From NCBI RefSeq assembly GCF_041320595.1, contig NZ_CP166625.1, positions 2,788,001 to 2,852,000 of the forward strand: a stretch of DNA of 64,000 nucleotides, read 5' to 3'. The stretch comes from Pleomorphomonas sp. PLEO (GTDB lineage: Bacteria; Pseudomonadota; Alphaproteobacteria; Rhizobiales; Pleomorphomonadaceae). The position numbers and the translations under genes were made by a program. The notes under the pieces were generated by a model that had not been told where the DNA came from, made no database searches, and saw only the letters and a program-made list of their open reading frames with translations. This document shows positions 46,223-55,620 of the stretch, piece by piece (the stretch's first letter is position 1; every line of letters starts with the position of its first letter).

Positions 46223-47701
46223 ATGAGCATGACCTTCCCCGAAATCCCCGAATTCACCGGCCTCTACAAGCCGAGCCGCATCGAGACGCAGATCTTCGAT
46301 CTGGAGATCGAGGGCACGCTGCCCTCGGCAATCAACGGCACCTTCTTCCAGGTCTCGCCGGACTCCTATTATCCGCCGATGCTCGGCAAGGACATTTTCT
46401 TCAATGGCGATGGCCTCGTTTCCGCGTTCAAGTTCGAAAATGGCCATGTCAGCCTGCGTCGGCGCTATGTTCAGACCGACCGGCTGGCGGCGCAGCGGCG
46501 CGAACGCCGTTCTCTCAACGGCGTCTACCGCAACGTCTACACCAACGATCCTCTGGCGGCGGAGAACAACACGACGGCCAATACCACCGTGCTGTTCCAC
46601 GGCGGCGTGCTGCTGGCGATGAAGGAGGACGCGCTTCCCTATGCACTCGATCCGGAGACGCTGGAGACACTCGGCATCTGGGATTTCAACGGTCAGATCA
46701 AGTCGGCCACCTTTACCGCCCATCCCAAGGTCGACCCCGACAATGGCGATCTTCTGTGCTTTGCCTATGAAGCGAAGGGCGATGGAACGCCGGATATCGC
46801 CTATTTCGAGATCGACGCCGGCGGCAAGCTGAAAAAGGAAGTTTGGTTCAAGGCGCCCTACGCGGCGATGATCCACGACTTCGCCATCACCGCCCGGCAT
46901 GTCGTCTTCCCACTCATCCCGTTGACCGTGGACGTCGAGCGGATGAAGGCGGGCGGGCAGCATTTCCAGTGGCAATCGGATCTGCCGCAGCTTTTCGGGG
47001 TCCTGCCGCGCGACGGCAGCGCCGAGGACGTGATGTGGTTCTACGGCCCGAAGAACGGATTCCAGGGGCACACGCTCAATTCCTTCGAGGAAGACGGCGT
47101 GTTGCAGGTCGACATGCCGGTCACCTCGGGGAACGTCTTTTATTTCTTCCCGCAGGCCGATGGCTCGGTGCCGCTGCCGGAGACGCTGAGTTCGCAGCTC
47201 AATCGCTGGACGTTCAATCTCAACGGGCCGGGCGATTCCCGAGCCGACGAACACGCCCTTCAGCCGCGCCCGCTGACAGCCTTCCCCTGCGAGTTCCCGC
47301 GCTGCGACGAACGCTTCACCGGCAAGCCCTACGAGCATGGCTTCGTGCTCGCCTTCGACCCCAGGCTGCCGTTCGACGAAAGCCTGGGTGAGCGGCCGTT
47401 CCAGTTCTTCAACCAGTTGGCCCATATCAACGTGAAGACCGGCGAGACCGATGCCTGGTATCCCGGCAACGCGCAATGCTTCCAGGAGCCGATTTTCGTA
47501 CCGCGCGCGGCGGATGCGCCCGAGGGAGACGGCTATGTGATCGCGCTGCTGAACCATCTCAACGGCGCGAATACCGAGCTCATAGTGCTGGACTCGCTGA
47601 AAATGGCGGCGGGGCCAGTCGCACGCATCAAGATCCCGTTCCGGCTGCGCATGTCGCTGCATGGCAACTGGTCATCGGCGGCCGCGCTGGCGGGCGCCTG
47701 A
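46223..47701 (+). CDS. Carotenoid oxygenase / lignostilbene dioxygenase family enzyme
   Basis: A non-haem Fe2+ dioxygenase that cleaves a double bond of a carotenoid, stilbene or related phenylpropanoid. The four iron-binding histidines are visible in the 492-residue protein: H167 (TAHPKVD), H218 (MIHDFAIT), H283 (GFQGHTLNSF) and H480 (LHGNW). A propeller-blade motif NGTFFQVSPDSYYPPMLGKD is near residue 38. The ATG at 46223 has AGGAG 8 bases before it. The presence of a dedicated TetR repressor and consensus promoter suggests substrate-inducible catabolism of an aromatic compound; this is inference, as no carotenoid biosynthesis genes are nearby. Confidence 0.9.
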   Translation: MSMTFPEIPEFTGLYKPSRIETQIFDLEIEGTLPSAINGTFFQVSPDSYYPPMLGKDIFFNGDGLVSAFKFENGHVSLRRRYVQTDRLAAQRRERRSLNGVYRNVYTNDPLAAENNTTANTTVLFHGGVLLAMKEDALPYALDPETLETLGIWDFNGQIKSATFTAHPKVDPDNGDLLCFAYEAKGDGTPDIAYFEIDAGGKLKKEVWFKAPYAAMIHDFAITARHVVFPLIPLTVDVERMKAGGQHFQWQSDLPQLFGVLPRDGSAEDVMWFYGPKNGFQGHTLNSFEEDGVLQVDMPVTSGNVFYFFPQADGSVPLPETLSSQLNRWTFNLNGPGDSRADEHALQPRPLTAFPCEFPRCDERFTGKPYEHGFVLAFDPRLPFDESLGERPFQFFNQLAHINVKTGETDAWYPGNAQCFQEPIFVPRAADAPEGDGYVIALLNHLNGANTELIVLDSLKMAAGPVARIKIPFRLRMSLHGNWSSAAALAGA

Positions 47702-47704
47702 GCC

Positions 47705-47743
47705 ACAGCCCCCGGCTCCGTCCCGTCCGGAACCGGGGGCTGT
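47705..47743. terminator. Strong hairpin between convergent carotenoid oxygenase and ROK genes
   Basis: An 11-bp perfect stem ACAGCCCCCGG / CCGGGGGCTGT with a 17-base loop begins 3 bp after the oxygenase stop. There is no T tract, so termination efficiency is uncertain. Confidence 0.6.
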
Positions 47744-47789
47744 CCATCGGGCCGATGCTTCAATCGCATGCGGTGAGGCTGTCCCTCAG

Positions 47790-48932
47790 TCAGACGCCTT
47801 TCACCGCACGGCCGCGATATTTGTGAGGAGCGCTGACCTCGTAGAGCGGGATACTGCCTGCACCGAGATGAAAATGCTCCCGGTCGATGTGCGAAACGAC
47901 GATCTTGGTGTCGGACGGATGCCCGCTCACCAGAGCCCGCAGCTGGTCCGCCAGGGCGTCCAGCACGCTGCGGGGCAGCAGGCCTCCCAGGATGATCGCT
48001 TCGCAATCAAGCAGCATCTGAGCATGATGGACGAGCGGAGCGAGCTGCGATGTCGCTCGGCGCAGCCAGCCTTCGATGCGCGCGTCGGTGCCCAGTGCCT
48101 CGGGCAAGTCGAACAGGCTGCGGTGGTTTTCGCCGAGCTCAGCCAGATATCGCATCAGGTCGCGCCCGGTCGGGCGCGGCATATCCTGGGGAAAGTGACC
48201 GCCGAACGCCGCCGCATTTCCGAACGAGCCGCGAAACAGGCGACGATGCAGGATATTGCCCCCACCAAGACCGTAGCCGAAGTAGATCAGGCAGAAATTC
48301 TCCATCTGGGCGCCGGCACCGAAATAGGCTTCGGCAAGCGCTGCCGCGTGGCCGTCGTTTTCAACCCAGGTTGGAACGCCCAGGGCCTCTTCGAAGATCT
48401 GACGCGGCTTGCTGCCACGCCACAGCGGCCATTCGCTCGGCGTGAAGAAGCGCTGCTGGTTGTCCGTCAAATTGATCGGCAGCGAGACGCCGGCGGCCAG
48501 CAGTTGCCGCCGATCCACGCCAGCCCCTTCCAGCAGATCCTGAACGATGTCGGCGGTCATTGTCGCGGCTGCCTCGGGATCGCGTATCTCGGTCTCCACC
48601 ATGCGCTCGGCGATAACCTCGCCGGTCAGGGAACTGAGAGAAACAGCAATCCGATCCACGGTGAAGGCGATGCCGGCCATCCGCAGTCTGTCGCGGTTTA
48701 GGCGCAGAAGGCGGGTCTTGCGCTTGGCGACAGAGCGGGGTTGGAGAACGCTTTCGAAGTCGACATCTTCCAGCATTCCCCAATCGATCAGGTCCTGACT
48801 GAGGCGTGTCAGAGTGGCGGGCTGGAGGTCGGTGAGATCGGCGATCTCGATGCGCGGCATCGGGCCATAGAGCCGCAATGTCTCCAGAATACGCCGATGA
48901 TTGTGGCCTAAGGAGAAGCTGGGCTGCAGCAT
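47790..48932 (-). CDS. ROK family transcriptional regulator
   Basis: A 380-residue repressor-type ROK protein. The N-terminal winged helix is at residues 8-60 (GHNHRRILETLRLYGPMPRI, EIADLTDLQPATLTRLSQDL), and the sugar-kinase-like domain contains GVSLPINLTD, PTWVENDGHAAALAEAYFGA, YFGYGLGGGNILHRRLFRGS and AIILGGLLPRS. The zinc-binding CxCGxxGC motif of many ROK proteins is absent. It is divergent from an ABC transporter operon across a perfect 22-bp dyad, which suggests that it controls that operon in response to a sugar or sugar-like ligand. Confidence 0.9.
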   Translation of the reverse strand: MLQPSFSLGHNHRRILETLRLYGPMPRIEIADLTDLQPATLTRLSQDLIDWGMLEDVDFESVLQPRSVAKRKTRLLRLNRDRLRMAGIAFTVDRIAVSLSSLTGEVIAERMVETEIRDPEAAATMTADIVQDLLEGAGVDRRQLLAAGVSLPINLTDNQQRFFTPSEWPLWRGSKPRQIFEEALGVPTWVENDGHAAALAEAYFGAGAQMENFCLIYFGYGLGGGNILHRRLFRGSFGNAAAFGGHFPQDMPRPTGRDLMRYLAELGENHRSLFDLPEALGTDARIEGWLRRATSQLAPLVHHAQMLLDCEAIILGGLLPRSVLDALADQLRALVSGHPSDTKIVVSHIDREHFHLGAGSIPLYEVSAPHKYRGRAVKGV

Positions 48933-49007
48933 GAAATTCCCATGGCAAAGAGGGCGAACCGGCTTCAGTGATGCCGGATCGGACGACCGGAAACAATATC
49001 GCCACTA

Positions 49008-49029
49008 ATTTTCTTTCTGTAAAGAAAAT
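49008..49029. promoter_or_regulatory. Perfect 22-bp operator-like dyad between ROK regulator and ABC operon
   Basis: ATTTTCTTT-CTGT-AAAGAAAAT: two perfect 9-bp arms with a 4-bp spacer, AT-rich like NagC/Mlc-type ROK operators. It lies 75 bp from the ROK start and 64 bp before the binding-protein start. Confidence 0.65.
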
Positions 49030-49093
49030 GTCACTCACGGCCGTTAAGGCATGGGCGCCATCCGAGCGTAGTCCGTCTCTCAAGGAGCCCGTC

Positions 49094-50341
49094 ATGTCCT
49101 CCACGTCCCTCGTCGCCTCCGCCGTCCTTCTGGCGCTGATGTCGACGGCCACTCTTGCCGCCGATGTCGCATCTCCGGCTTTTGGCGAAAAATTCAACGT
49201 CACCGACACTTCGGTGCCGCTCGACAAGCTCACCCGCGCCAATTTCTATGAGACGCTGGTGCCGCTCGCCAAGGCAAAGGGCAGTCTGACCTTCTACAGC
49301 TATTGGCCGCCGGCACCGCTGGTCGTCTACCAGCAGCAGGTCATCCCGTCTTTCGAGAAGAAGTACGGCATCAAGGTCAATTTCAACTCGGTGGAGTCCA
49401 ACGTCGGCCTGCCGCAGCTCGATGCGACCTTCAAGGAAGGCAAGCCGTCGCCGATGGATGCCTATTTCTCGTCCGATCTGCCGGCCGATCTCAATGAAAT
49501 CGCCAACATTCGCCTGGTCGACCTGCTGCCCAACGCGGCGGACATCGATCCCAAGTATGCCCGTACCTATCGGGGGATCGCCCATGGCGGCGCCTACGTT
49601 CCCTTCCACGCCAACCAGACGGTGATCGCCTTCAATTCGGCGATGGTGAACGAGGCGCCGAAGACCTTCGACGAACTGCTCGCCTATTCCGAGCAGCATC
49701 CGGGAAAGGTGGCGGTGACTTCGCCGCTGCGTGGCGGTTCGGGCAGTGGTTTCCTGACCTCGGTCGCCAGGCAGAAGATGTCCGCCGAATGCGTCGGGAA
49801 ATTCATGGACCTCACCAGCAACGAAGCGCAGTCGAAAGCGCTGGTCAATGACAGCCCGTGCTTTGCGCCGGTCTGGGACTATTTCAAGACGCTGCTCAAA
49901 ACCGCCCAGATCACCAACGGCAACACCGACACGCTGAACCTGATGGCCAATGGCGTCGCCTCGATCGGCACCGCCTGGGAGGATCTGACCTTCTCCTACA
50001 TCAAGGGCAAGCAGCTGCCGGATACCATTCGCGTGACGATCCTCGAGGGTGGCCAGACCGGTGGCGCGGAAGGTGCGTTCATTGCCGCCAATACCGATAA
50101 TCTCGCGGCAGCTCTTCTGTTCATGGACGAGATGCTGGCGCCGGAACATCAGGCCTGGAAGCTGATCGGCTTTGCCTCGCGGTCGCCGAAGACCGGTCTT
50201 GACGATAGCTTGATCCCGGCGGACGTGCGGAAGTTCCTGCTCCCCACCAAGATGTTCGCGGAACGGCAGATTTCCAGCCCCAATCCGGTCATGTCCAAGG
50301 TTGTCCGCGATGCCTTTGCGGCCAAGGTTCTCGAGAACTAA
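49094..50341 (+). CDS. ABC transporter periplasmic binding protein (SBP family 1)
   Basis: A 415-residue receptor. The signal peptide is SSTSLVASAVLLALMSTATL, cleaved after ALAA-type residues. The mature fold resembles the iron/putrescine/phosphonate-type group: GSLTFYSYWPPAPLVVYQQQ, PSFEKKYGIKVNFNSVESNV, DAYFSSDLPADLNEI, and VGTAW-like ASIGTAWEDLTFSYIKGKQL. The ligand is not clear. The ATG at 49094 follows AAGGAG. It is the first gene of an operon with one ATPase, two permeases and a TIM-barrel protein, facing a ROK regulator. Sugar-related cargo is an inference from that regulator class. Confidence 0.85.
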   Translation: MSSTSLVASAVLLALMSTATLAADVASPAFGEKFNVTDTSVPLDKLTRANFYETLVPLAKAKGSLTFYSYWPPAPLVVYQQQVIPSFEKKYGIKVNFNSVESNVGLPQLDATFKEGKPSPMDAYFSSDLPADLNEIANIRLVDLLPNAADIDPKYARTYRGIAHGGAYVPFHANQTVIAFNSAMVNEAPKTFDELLAYSEQHPGKVAVTSPLRGGSGSGFLTSVARQKMSAECVGKFMDLTSNEAQSKALVNDSPCFAPVWDYFKTLLKTAQITNGNTDTLNLMANGVASIGTAWEDLTFSYIKGKQLPDTIRVTILEGGQTGGAEGAFIAANTDNLAAALLFMDEMLAPEHQAWKLIGFASRSPKTGLDDSLIPADVRKFLLPTKMFAERQISSPNPVMSKVVRDAFAAKVLEN

Positions 50342-50364
50342 GAAAGACAGGGGGAGTGGCCGCC

Positions 50365-51432
50365 GTGACGACACAGGCGAATGAACTCGACGTCGCAGAC
50401 GTTTCCAAGGCCTTTGTCGGAACGCGGGCACTCCTTCCCACCTCGTTTGCGGTGAAGAAAGGTGAGTTCGTCACCATTCTCGGCCCGTCGGGGTGTGGAA
50501 AGTCGACCCTGCTGCGCATCATCACCGGCATCACCGAACCGAGTGGAGGGCGGATCCTGCTGCGCGGCAAGGATATTACCCGCTTGCCGCCAGAGCGTCG
50601 CGACATCGCGATCGTCTTCCAATCCTACGCGTTGTTTCCGCACATGAGCGTTGCCGACAACATCCTGTTCGGGCTGAAGATGAAGCGAGTGCCGAAGGAG
50701 GAGCGCAAGCGCCGTTTCGCCCAGGTGGTCGCCATTTGCGGTCTCGAAACTCTCGTCACGCGCTCGCCGCGCCAACTCTCAGGTGGCCAGCAACAGCGTG
50801 TCGCGTTGGCGCGCGCGCTGGTGGTCCAGCCGGCACTGCTGCTGCTCGACGAACCTCTCTCCAATCTGGATGCCAAGCTCAGGGAAACCCTGCGCGAAGA
50901 GCTGATGGCGCTCCATCGGCGGACCGGGTCGACAACGCTCTACGTCACGCATGACCAGAGCGAGGCGATGAGCATGTCCGACCGGATCATCGTCATGAAG
51001 GATGGTCAGGTGGTGGAAAGTGGCGCGCCGCGTTCGCTGTACATGCGGCCGCGCCAGCGGTTCACCGCGCTGTTCTTCGGCCATACCAACATCGTTCCCG
51101 TGAAGGTGGATGGCAGCCAGGCGCATCTGCCCTGGGGTGGATCGGTCGCCCTTGTCGAAAAATCGCAAGGGTGCGGTGAGATTTCGTTGCGGCCGGAGTG
51201 CCTTACGCTGGCCGCCGATCCCGCTGGCCCCGGGGTCGTCACTGCGGCAACCTTCATGGGCGCGGATGTTCACTACACCGTTCGCATCGGCGATCGCCTG
51301 CTGCGGGCTCGCCACGGCAGCACCGCCCCGTTTGCCGAAGGGACGCGCGTGTCGGTGACCGTCGATACGCCCGTCTCTCTTCTGGCGGCGGAGCTGCCGG
51401 GGCTGACCGGCGCGGCCGTGGAGGCGCAATGA
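50365..51432 (+). CDS. ABC transporter ATPase (PotA/FbpC-like)
   Basis: A 355-residue nucleotide-binding subunit of an importer. The Walker A is LGPSGCGKSTLLRI near residue 35, the Q-loop IVFQSYALFPHMSV near 80, the signature LSGGQQQRVALARAL near 133, and the Walker B LLLLDEPLSNLDAKLRE near 155. The C-terminal 110 residues form a TOBE-type regulatory domain. The GTG at 50365 is preferred because GGGGGAG precedes it at proper spacing; a GTG at 50356 is in frame. It overlaps the first permease by 4 bases. Confidence 0.93.
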   Translation: MTTQANELDVADVSKAFVGTRALLPTSFAVKKGEFVTILGPSGCGKSTLLRIITGITEPSGGRILLRGKDITRLPPERRDIAIVFQSYALFPHMSVADNILFGLKMKRVPKEERKRRFAQVVAICGLETLVTRSPRQLSGGQQQRVALARALVVQPALLLLDEPLSNLDAKLRETLREELMALHRRTGSTTLYVTHDQSEAMSMSDRIIVMKDGQVVESGAPRSLYMRPRQRFTALFFGHTNIVPVKVDGSQAHLPWGGSVALVEKSQGCGEISLRPECLTLAADPAGPGVVTAATFMGADVHYTVRIGDRLLRARHGSTAPFAEGTRVSVTVDTPVSLLAAELPGLTGAAVEAQ

Positions 51433-52283
51433 TGCGCAGCGATCGGCTTCACCTTTTCCTGCTCCTGTTGCCCGGGATCGGCGTTCTCTTGGCGACCTTC
51501 GGCCTGCCGCTGTTCTGGGCGGTGGTGGGGGCGTTCGGTCTCGGCGCCGATGGTCCCGGCTTCACGCTGATGCCGCTTTCGGACATTTTCGCTCAGGCGA
51601 AATACCGCAAGGGCCTGATGATGTCGCTCTACTACGCGATCGCGCCGACCATGCTGACGCTGTTCGTCGCCATCCCCTTGGCGCTATTGCTGCAAAAGAG
51701 CTTTATCGGTCGCAAGCTATTGAACGGGCTTTATAAGTTGCCGCTCGCCGTGCCGGCGATCGTGGCTGCCTTCCTGGTTCTGACGCTATTCGAGCAGGGC
51801 GGTTTCGTAGACCGTCTGCTGATGCTGGGCGGCTGGAGCATCGGCAAGATCGTCCGCGATCCCTTCGGTATCGGCGTCATCCTGGCAACGCTCTGGAAAG
51901 ACGTGCCGTTCATGACGCTGATCATCGCCGGTGCGTTCGGCGCCATTCCAAGCGATACGGTGAGTGCGGCGCGCAGCCTTGGTGCTACACGGCTACGTGC
52001 CTTCTGGGCGGTGCAGCTTCCGCTCGCCATGCCGGGTATTACCGCCGCTACATTGCTTTGTTTCGTCAAGTCGTTGGGCAATTTCGCGGCCCCCAGTCTG
52101 CTGGGCCCCGCCTATCCGTTGCCGCTGTCGATCCTGATGTACGATTCCTATCGCGAGGGTGACTGGATGGCGATCTATGCCATGGGAACCGTGCTGATCC
52201 TGGCAGCCTTCGTCGTGCTGGCTGCCTACTACACGCTGACGGCCGCGGCCTTCGGCGCAGGCAAGGCGGCAAATTCAAGATGA
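51429..52283 (+). CDS. ABC transporter permease 1
   Basis: A 284-residue inner-membrane permease with about six helices. It begins with LFLLLLPGIGVLLATFGLPL. The coupling EAA-type loop is VSAARSLGATRLRAFWAVQL followed by PLAMPGI near residue 180. It matches the PotB/CysT-like permease type. The start overlaps the ATPase stop (ATGATG), and the stop overlaps permease 2, indicating tight translational coupling. Confidence 0.92.
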   Translation: MMRSDRLHLFLLLLPGIGVLLATFGLPLFWAVVGAFGLGADGPGFTLMPLSDIFAQAKYRKGLMMSLYYAIAPTMLTLFVAIPLALLLQKSFIGRKLLNGLYKLPLAVPAIVAAFLVLTLFEQGGFVDRLLMLGGWSIGKIVRDPFGIGVILATLWKDVPFMTLIIAGAFGAIPSDTVSAARSLGATRLRAFWAVQLPLAMPGITAATLLCFVKSLGNFAAPSLLGPAYPLPLSILMYDSYREGDWMAIYAMGTVLILAAFVVLAAYYTLTAAAFGAGKAANSR

Positions 52284-53110
52284 TGCTGATTCACTCCCTC
52301 CGCTCGCGCGGCCTTCTGCTGTCGTTTGCCGCGCTGTTCTGTGTCCTCCTGATGCTCGGCCTGCCGCTCGGCATCATCGTGCTGTGGTCGGTGTCGGACG
52401 GCTGGTTTCCGCCGAGCCTGCTGCCGGATGGCTATACCGCGCGTCACTGGCTCATGTTCCTGAGCGATCCGTCGCTGAAGTCGGCGGCGATCAACAGTCT
52501 GGTGATTACGGTCGTCGTCACCTTCGCCACGATGATCATCGCCATGCCGACGGCCTGGGCGCTGGCGCGTTACGAATTCGCGCTGAAGAAGGTGGTGGAG
52601 ATTTTCGTCCTCGCGCCCCTCATCGTGCCGGGCATTGTCGTGGCGGTGGGGCTGGGGCGCGTGTTTCTCAAGCTCGATCTCGCCTACACCATGCTTGGCG
52701 TCATCATCATTCAGGTGGCCGGTGTGCTGCCGATGACCATCCGCATTCTGGCGAGCGGTTTTGAGGCCATACCCTCCGATCTCATCGCGGCGGCGCGGAC
52801 ACTGGGGGCCAACCGCATCGCGGTGGTCCGCCATATTCTCATCCCGCTCAGCGTTCCGGCCATGCTGGCCGCCGGTCTTTTGTCCTTCATCGGCAGCTTC
52901 GAGGAGTTCGAGCGGACCTTCATCGTCGGCGCTCCCATTGTCCATACGCTGACAACCCGGCTTTACATCAATCTGTCCGGCGCGGGGCTGGTGGTGCCGG
53001 TGGCCTCGGTCGTCTGCCTCATCCTGTTGTTGCCAGTTTTCCTGATCTTCATGCTGACCAGCCGCATCATGCGCGATGACGTTATGGCCGCCGGCATGGG
53101 CAAGCTCTGA
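52280..53110 (+). CDS. ABC transporter permease 2
   Basis: A 276-residue partner permease with six helices. The coupling loop is IAAARTLGANRIAVVRHILI followed by PLSVPAM near residue 175. The N-terminus (LLSFAALFCVLLMLGLPLGI) and PDGYTARHWLMFL are typical of the PotC/YdcV type. With permease 1 it forms the membrane channel of the ROK-linked transporter. About 250 bp separate it from the TIM-barrel gene. Confidence 0.92.
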   Translation: MMLIHSLRSRGLLLSFAALFCVLLMLGLPLGIIVLWSVSDGWFPPSLLPDGYTARHWLMFLSDPSLKSAAINSLVITVVVTFATMIIAMPTAWALARYEFALKKVVEIFVLAPLIVPGIVVAVGLGRVFLKLDLAYTMLGVIIIQVAGVLPMTIRILASGFEAIPSDLIAAARTLGANRIAVVRHILIPLSVPAMLAAGLLSFIGSFEEFERTFIVGAPIVHTLTTRLYINLSGAGLVVPVASVVCLILLLPVFLIFMLTSRIMRDDVMAAGMGKL

Positions 53111-53358
53111 GCGCCTGGCCCGGAACTCTACTGGGGCGGGCATCTGGCTTAGTCTTCTGCGCTTCCGGTGCTCACGAACAGGGAGTTCGCTCCGCTCCGG
53201 TTCTCGAAGCCGTCGCCAGCTGCCTCGCCCCAGCGAATTTCGAGTCAGGCACTGAGCCGGCCCTCGGGCCCGCCTCCCATCGACCCCCAGTGGGCAGTCC
53301 ATCCGACGAGGGCTTCTCGTGGACGCTGCCGATCCAACCTCATGCAATGGAAGAGACC

Positions 53359-54267
53359 ATGCCAAACACCGCTGCCGCCATCCGGGTCGGGGCTTCCGCC
53401 GAATCCGCCAATGGCCTGCCTTCGACGATCATCGAAAGCCTGGATCGCCTCGAAGAGGTGGGGACCGACACCGTCGAGCTACCGCTGTTGTGGATGGAAC
53501 TGGTGATTGACGGTCGCGTCATGCCGGCTCGCCTTGAGGAACTGCGTCGGGCGGTGAGCGGGCGTCCGTTCGCCTATAGCGCTCATGCCGCCATCGGCAT
53601 CAACTTCATGTGCGATCCCGTCTATCTCAAGCTCCATCAGAACCTGGCAAGGGCGCATCTGACGATCGCCTCGGAACTTGCTTGCGAGCATATGGTCGTG
53701 CACACCGGTTTCTGCGCGCCCACTCTCGCCAAGCCTCAGATCGAACGGTTGCGCGCCCAGGAATGCGAAACGCTTCTGATGCTGGCAGACGAGGCTCGGG
53801 CGGCCGGTGTCATCGTCTGCGTGGAAAATATCTTTGCCGAAAAGGGCAATCGCCTCACGGCTTCGGCCTCGGAGCTGGCGGCCGAACTGCGCGAACTTGA
53901 CCACTCGCACATAAGGGCCTGCCTCGACATCAGCCACGCGGCACTGCACTGCGACAGCGTCGGACTTGACCTGATGGAAGAGGTCGCGCCGCTTATTCCA
54001 CTCGCCAAGCATGTCCACATTCACGACAGCTTCGGGCGCACCAACAACATCCCGGTTCACACCCAGCAGGAGGCGCTGGGCCTCGGTGTCGGCGACCTGC
54101 ATCTGCCGGTTGGCTGGGGCAACCTGCCGTTCGATGACATCGTCACTCTTGCCGATTTTCCCAAGGAAACGATCTTCAATATCGAACTGAACAAGCATCG
54201 GTGGCATGCACTGGACGAAGCCGTCCGCGAGACCCGCCGCTTGGCATTGCGTGCGCGGGTGAGGTGA
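53359..54267 (+). CDS. Sugar phosphate isomerase/epimerase-like TIM-barrel protein
   Basis: A 302-residue xylose-isomerase-like (AP endonuclease family 2) barrel. Metal-site residues appear in order: HMVVHTGF, VIVCVENIFAEKGN, ACLDISHAALH, AKHVHIHDSFG and IFNIELNKHRW. Members isomerise or epimerise sugars, keto-sugars or inositols. It follows the ABC permeases on the same strand, so it may act on the imported compound. The start is uncertain: ATG 53359 has GGAAGAG close upstream, and ATG 53347 is in frame. The 53111-53358 gap has no gene. Confidence 0.85.
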   Translation: MPNTAAAIRVGASAESANGLPSTIIESLDRLEEVGTDTVELPLLWMELVIDGRVMPARLEELRRAVSGRPFAYSAHAAIGINFMCDPVYLKLHQNLARAHLTIASELACEHMVVHTGFCAPTLAKPQIERLRAQECETLLMLADEARAAGVIVCVENIFAEKGNRLTASASELAAELRELDHSHIRACLDISHAALHCDSVGLDLMEEVAPLIPLAKHVHIHDSFGRTNNIPVHTQQEALGLGVGDLHLPVGWGNLPFDDIVTLADFPKETIFNIELNKHRWHALDEAVRETRRLALRARVR

Positions 54268-54374
54268 TGCCGAGCGCCGCCAATGGCTTTCGGCACGACA
54301 AGGTCGAGTAACGTCTGCTCGGCGAGATCGTCGATCGGCAGGGTGGTCGGTCGGACAGAGCAGACTGAAGAGGG

Positions 54375-54408
54375 ACGACGCTCCGTCTTGGGAAGACCGG
54401 AGCGCCGT
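54375..54408. terminator. Imperfect hairpin between convergent TIM-barrel and rlpA genes
   Basis: ACGACGCTCCGTCTT (54375-54389) pairs with AAGACCGGAGCGCCGT (54393-54408) with one bulge and one mismatch. On the minus strand a CCCTCTTC stretch follows. Probably ends rlpA transcription and perhaps the ABC operon. Confidence 0.5.
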
Positions 54409-54427
54409 TCTCTATGGGCAGGCTGTC

Positions 54428-54823
54428 TCAGCCGCACATCGCCGGGGCACGCATGCCCTTTTCATCGACGACCGACAGACGGACGCTGGCTGTTCCTGAG
54501 CCGACCATGCCGATTTCATTGGCCGCGCCGCGCGCCAGGTCGATCACGCGACCCTTGGCAAACGGACCCCGATCATTGATGCGCACCACCACGGTGCGGC
54601 CGTTTCTCAGGTTCTGGACCTCGACGAGGGTCCCGAAAGGTAAGGTACGGTGGGCGGCAGTATGGGCCCCTGGCCTCATGGGTTCACCGCTCGCAGTGCG
54701 TCCACGTTCGGCGTACCAAGACGCCTTACCGCATTGTGCCTGAGCCGGCGCCGCCTGGTGAAAAAACGCGACCGCTAGGGCGGCCGTGAAAAAAGCGCTT
54801 GTGGCGCTTGTTTTGAAATGCAT
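54428..54823 (-). CDS. rlpA: RlpA-like septal ring / double-psi beta-barrel protein
   Basis: A 131-residue exported protein. After a signal peptide ([20 protein letters not shown]) comes the double-psi barrel: [40 protein letters not shown] and [20 protein letters not shown] with [11 protein letters not shown]. The motif GRTASGE and the catalytic-type INDRGPF Asp are present. It lacks the SPOR domain of E. coli RlpA, so it is the short alphaproteobacterial form. It acts on cell-wall glycan in the envelope; lytic activity is inferred. Confidence 0.9.
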   Translation of the reverse strand: MHFKTSATSAFFTAALAVAFFHQAAPAQAQCGKASWYAERGRTASGEPMRPGAHTAAHRTLPFGTLVEVQNLRNGRTVVVRINDRGPFAKGRVIDLARGAANEIGMVGSGTASVRLSVVDEKGMRAPAMCG

Positions 54824-55037
54824 GCAGTCAATCCTGTTCCAACCCGCGTTGGCAGCGCGGACGAGCCTCCATAGGGACCACCGGTGGTTACCGGCGATCA
54901 GCGACGGAGGCTCAGAACAGGGAAAAATGCGGCGAGAATCGGGCCAAGCGTTTTTAGGCCGGACAACCGTAGATCGGTCAATCCAGCCTAAAGTCTAACG
55001 AATCAAACGTTTACAAGGTGCACGAAATTTTAGCGGT

Positions 55038-55559
55038 TTAATCGTTTCCCTGCCTGGAAATGGGCGGCTGGAAGGCAAAACCCAGGTCCCAGGGGAAGTA
55101 GATCCACGTATCCTGGCTGACCTCGGTGATGAAGGTATCGACCAGCGGGCGGCCCTTTGGCTTGGCGTAGACGGTGGCGAAATGCGCTTTCGGCAGCATG
55201 TCGCGGACGATACGGGCCGTCTTGCCGGTGTCGACGAGGTCGTCGATGATCAGGACACTGGCGCCCTCGCCACCTTCAAGGTCGATGACGTCCCGGCTTA
55301 CCTGTTTGATGATCTGCAGCTCACCTTGCGAGGTATAGTCGTGGTAGGAGGCGATGCCGACCGTCTCGATGATGCGGATGTTGAGCTCGCGCGCCACGAT
55401 AGCCGCCGGCACCAGGCCGCCGCGGGTGATGCAGACGATGGCCTTCCATTCGCCAAGGCCAGCGAGCCGCCAGGCGAGCGCTCGGGCATCGCGGTGGAAC
55501 TGGTCCCAGGAAACCGGGAACGCCTTGGGAGCGAGCGGCTGGGCGTCTTGCGGGGACAT
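55038..55559 (-). CDS. gpt: Xanthine/guanine phosphoribosyltransferase
   Basis: Purine salvage: converts guanine, xanthine or hypoxanthine plus PRPP to the nucleotide. The 173-residue product has the PRPP-binding loop [17 protein letters not shown] near residue 103 and the N-terminal [35 protein letters not shown] near residue 41 is typical of Gpt. Of three in-frame ATGs I chose 55559, which begins MSPQDAQP and has AGGA upstream; 55574 and 55583 are alternatives. It lies 61 bp downstream of the CinA-like gene on the same strand. Confidence 0.93.
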   Translation of the reverse strand: MSPQDAQPLAPKAFPVSWDQFHRDARALAWRLAGLGEWKAIVCITRGGLVPAAIVARELNIRIIETVGIASYHDYTSQGELQIIKQVSRDVIDLEGGEGASVLIIDDLVDTGKTARIVRDMLPKAHFATVYAKPKGRPLVDTFITEVSQDTWIYFPWDLGFAFQPPISRQGND

Positions 55560-55620
55560 GGTGGCGATCCTCATCGTGATCAAGCGTCGGGCTTTCTCAA
55601 ATGCCCGATTGGCGCGGATT

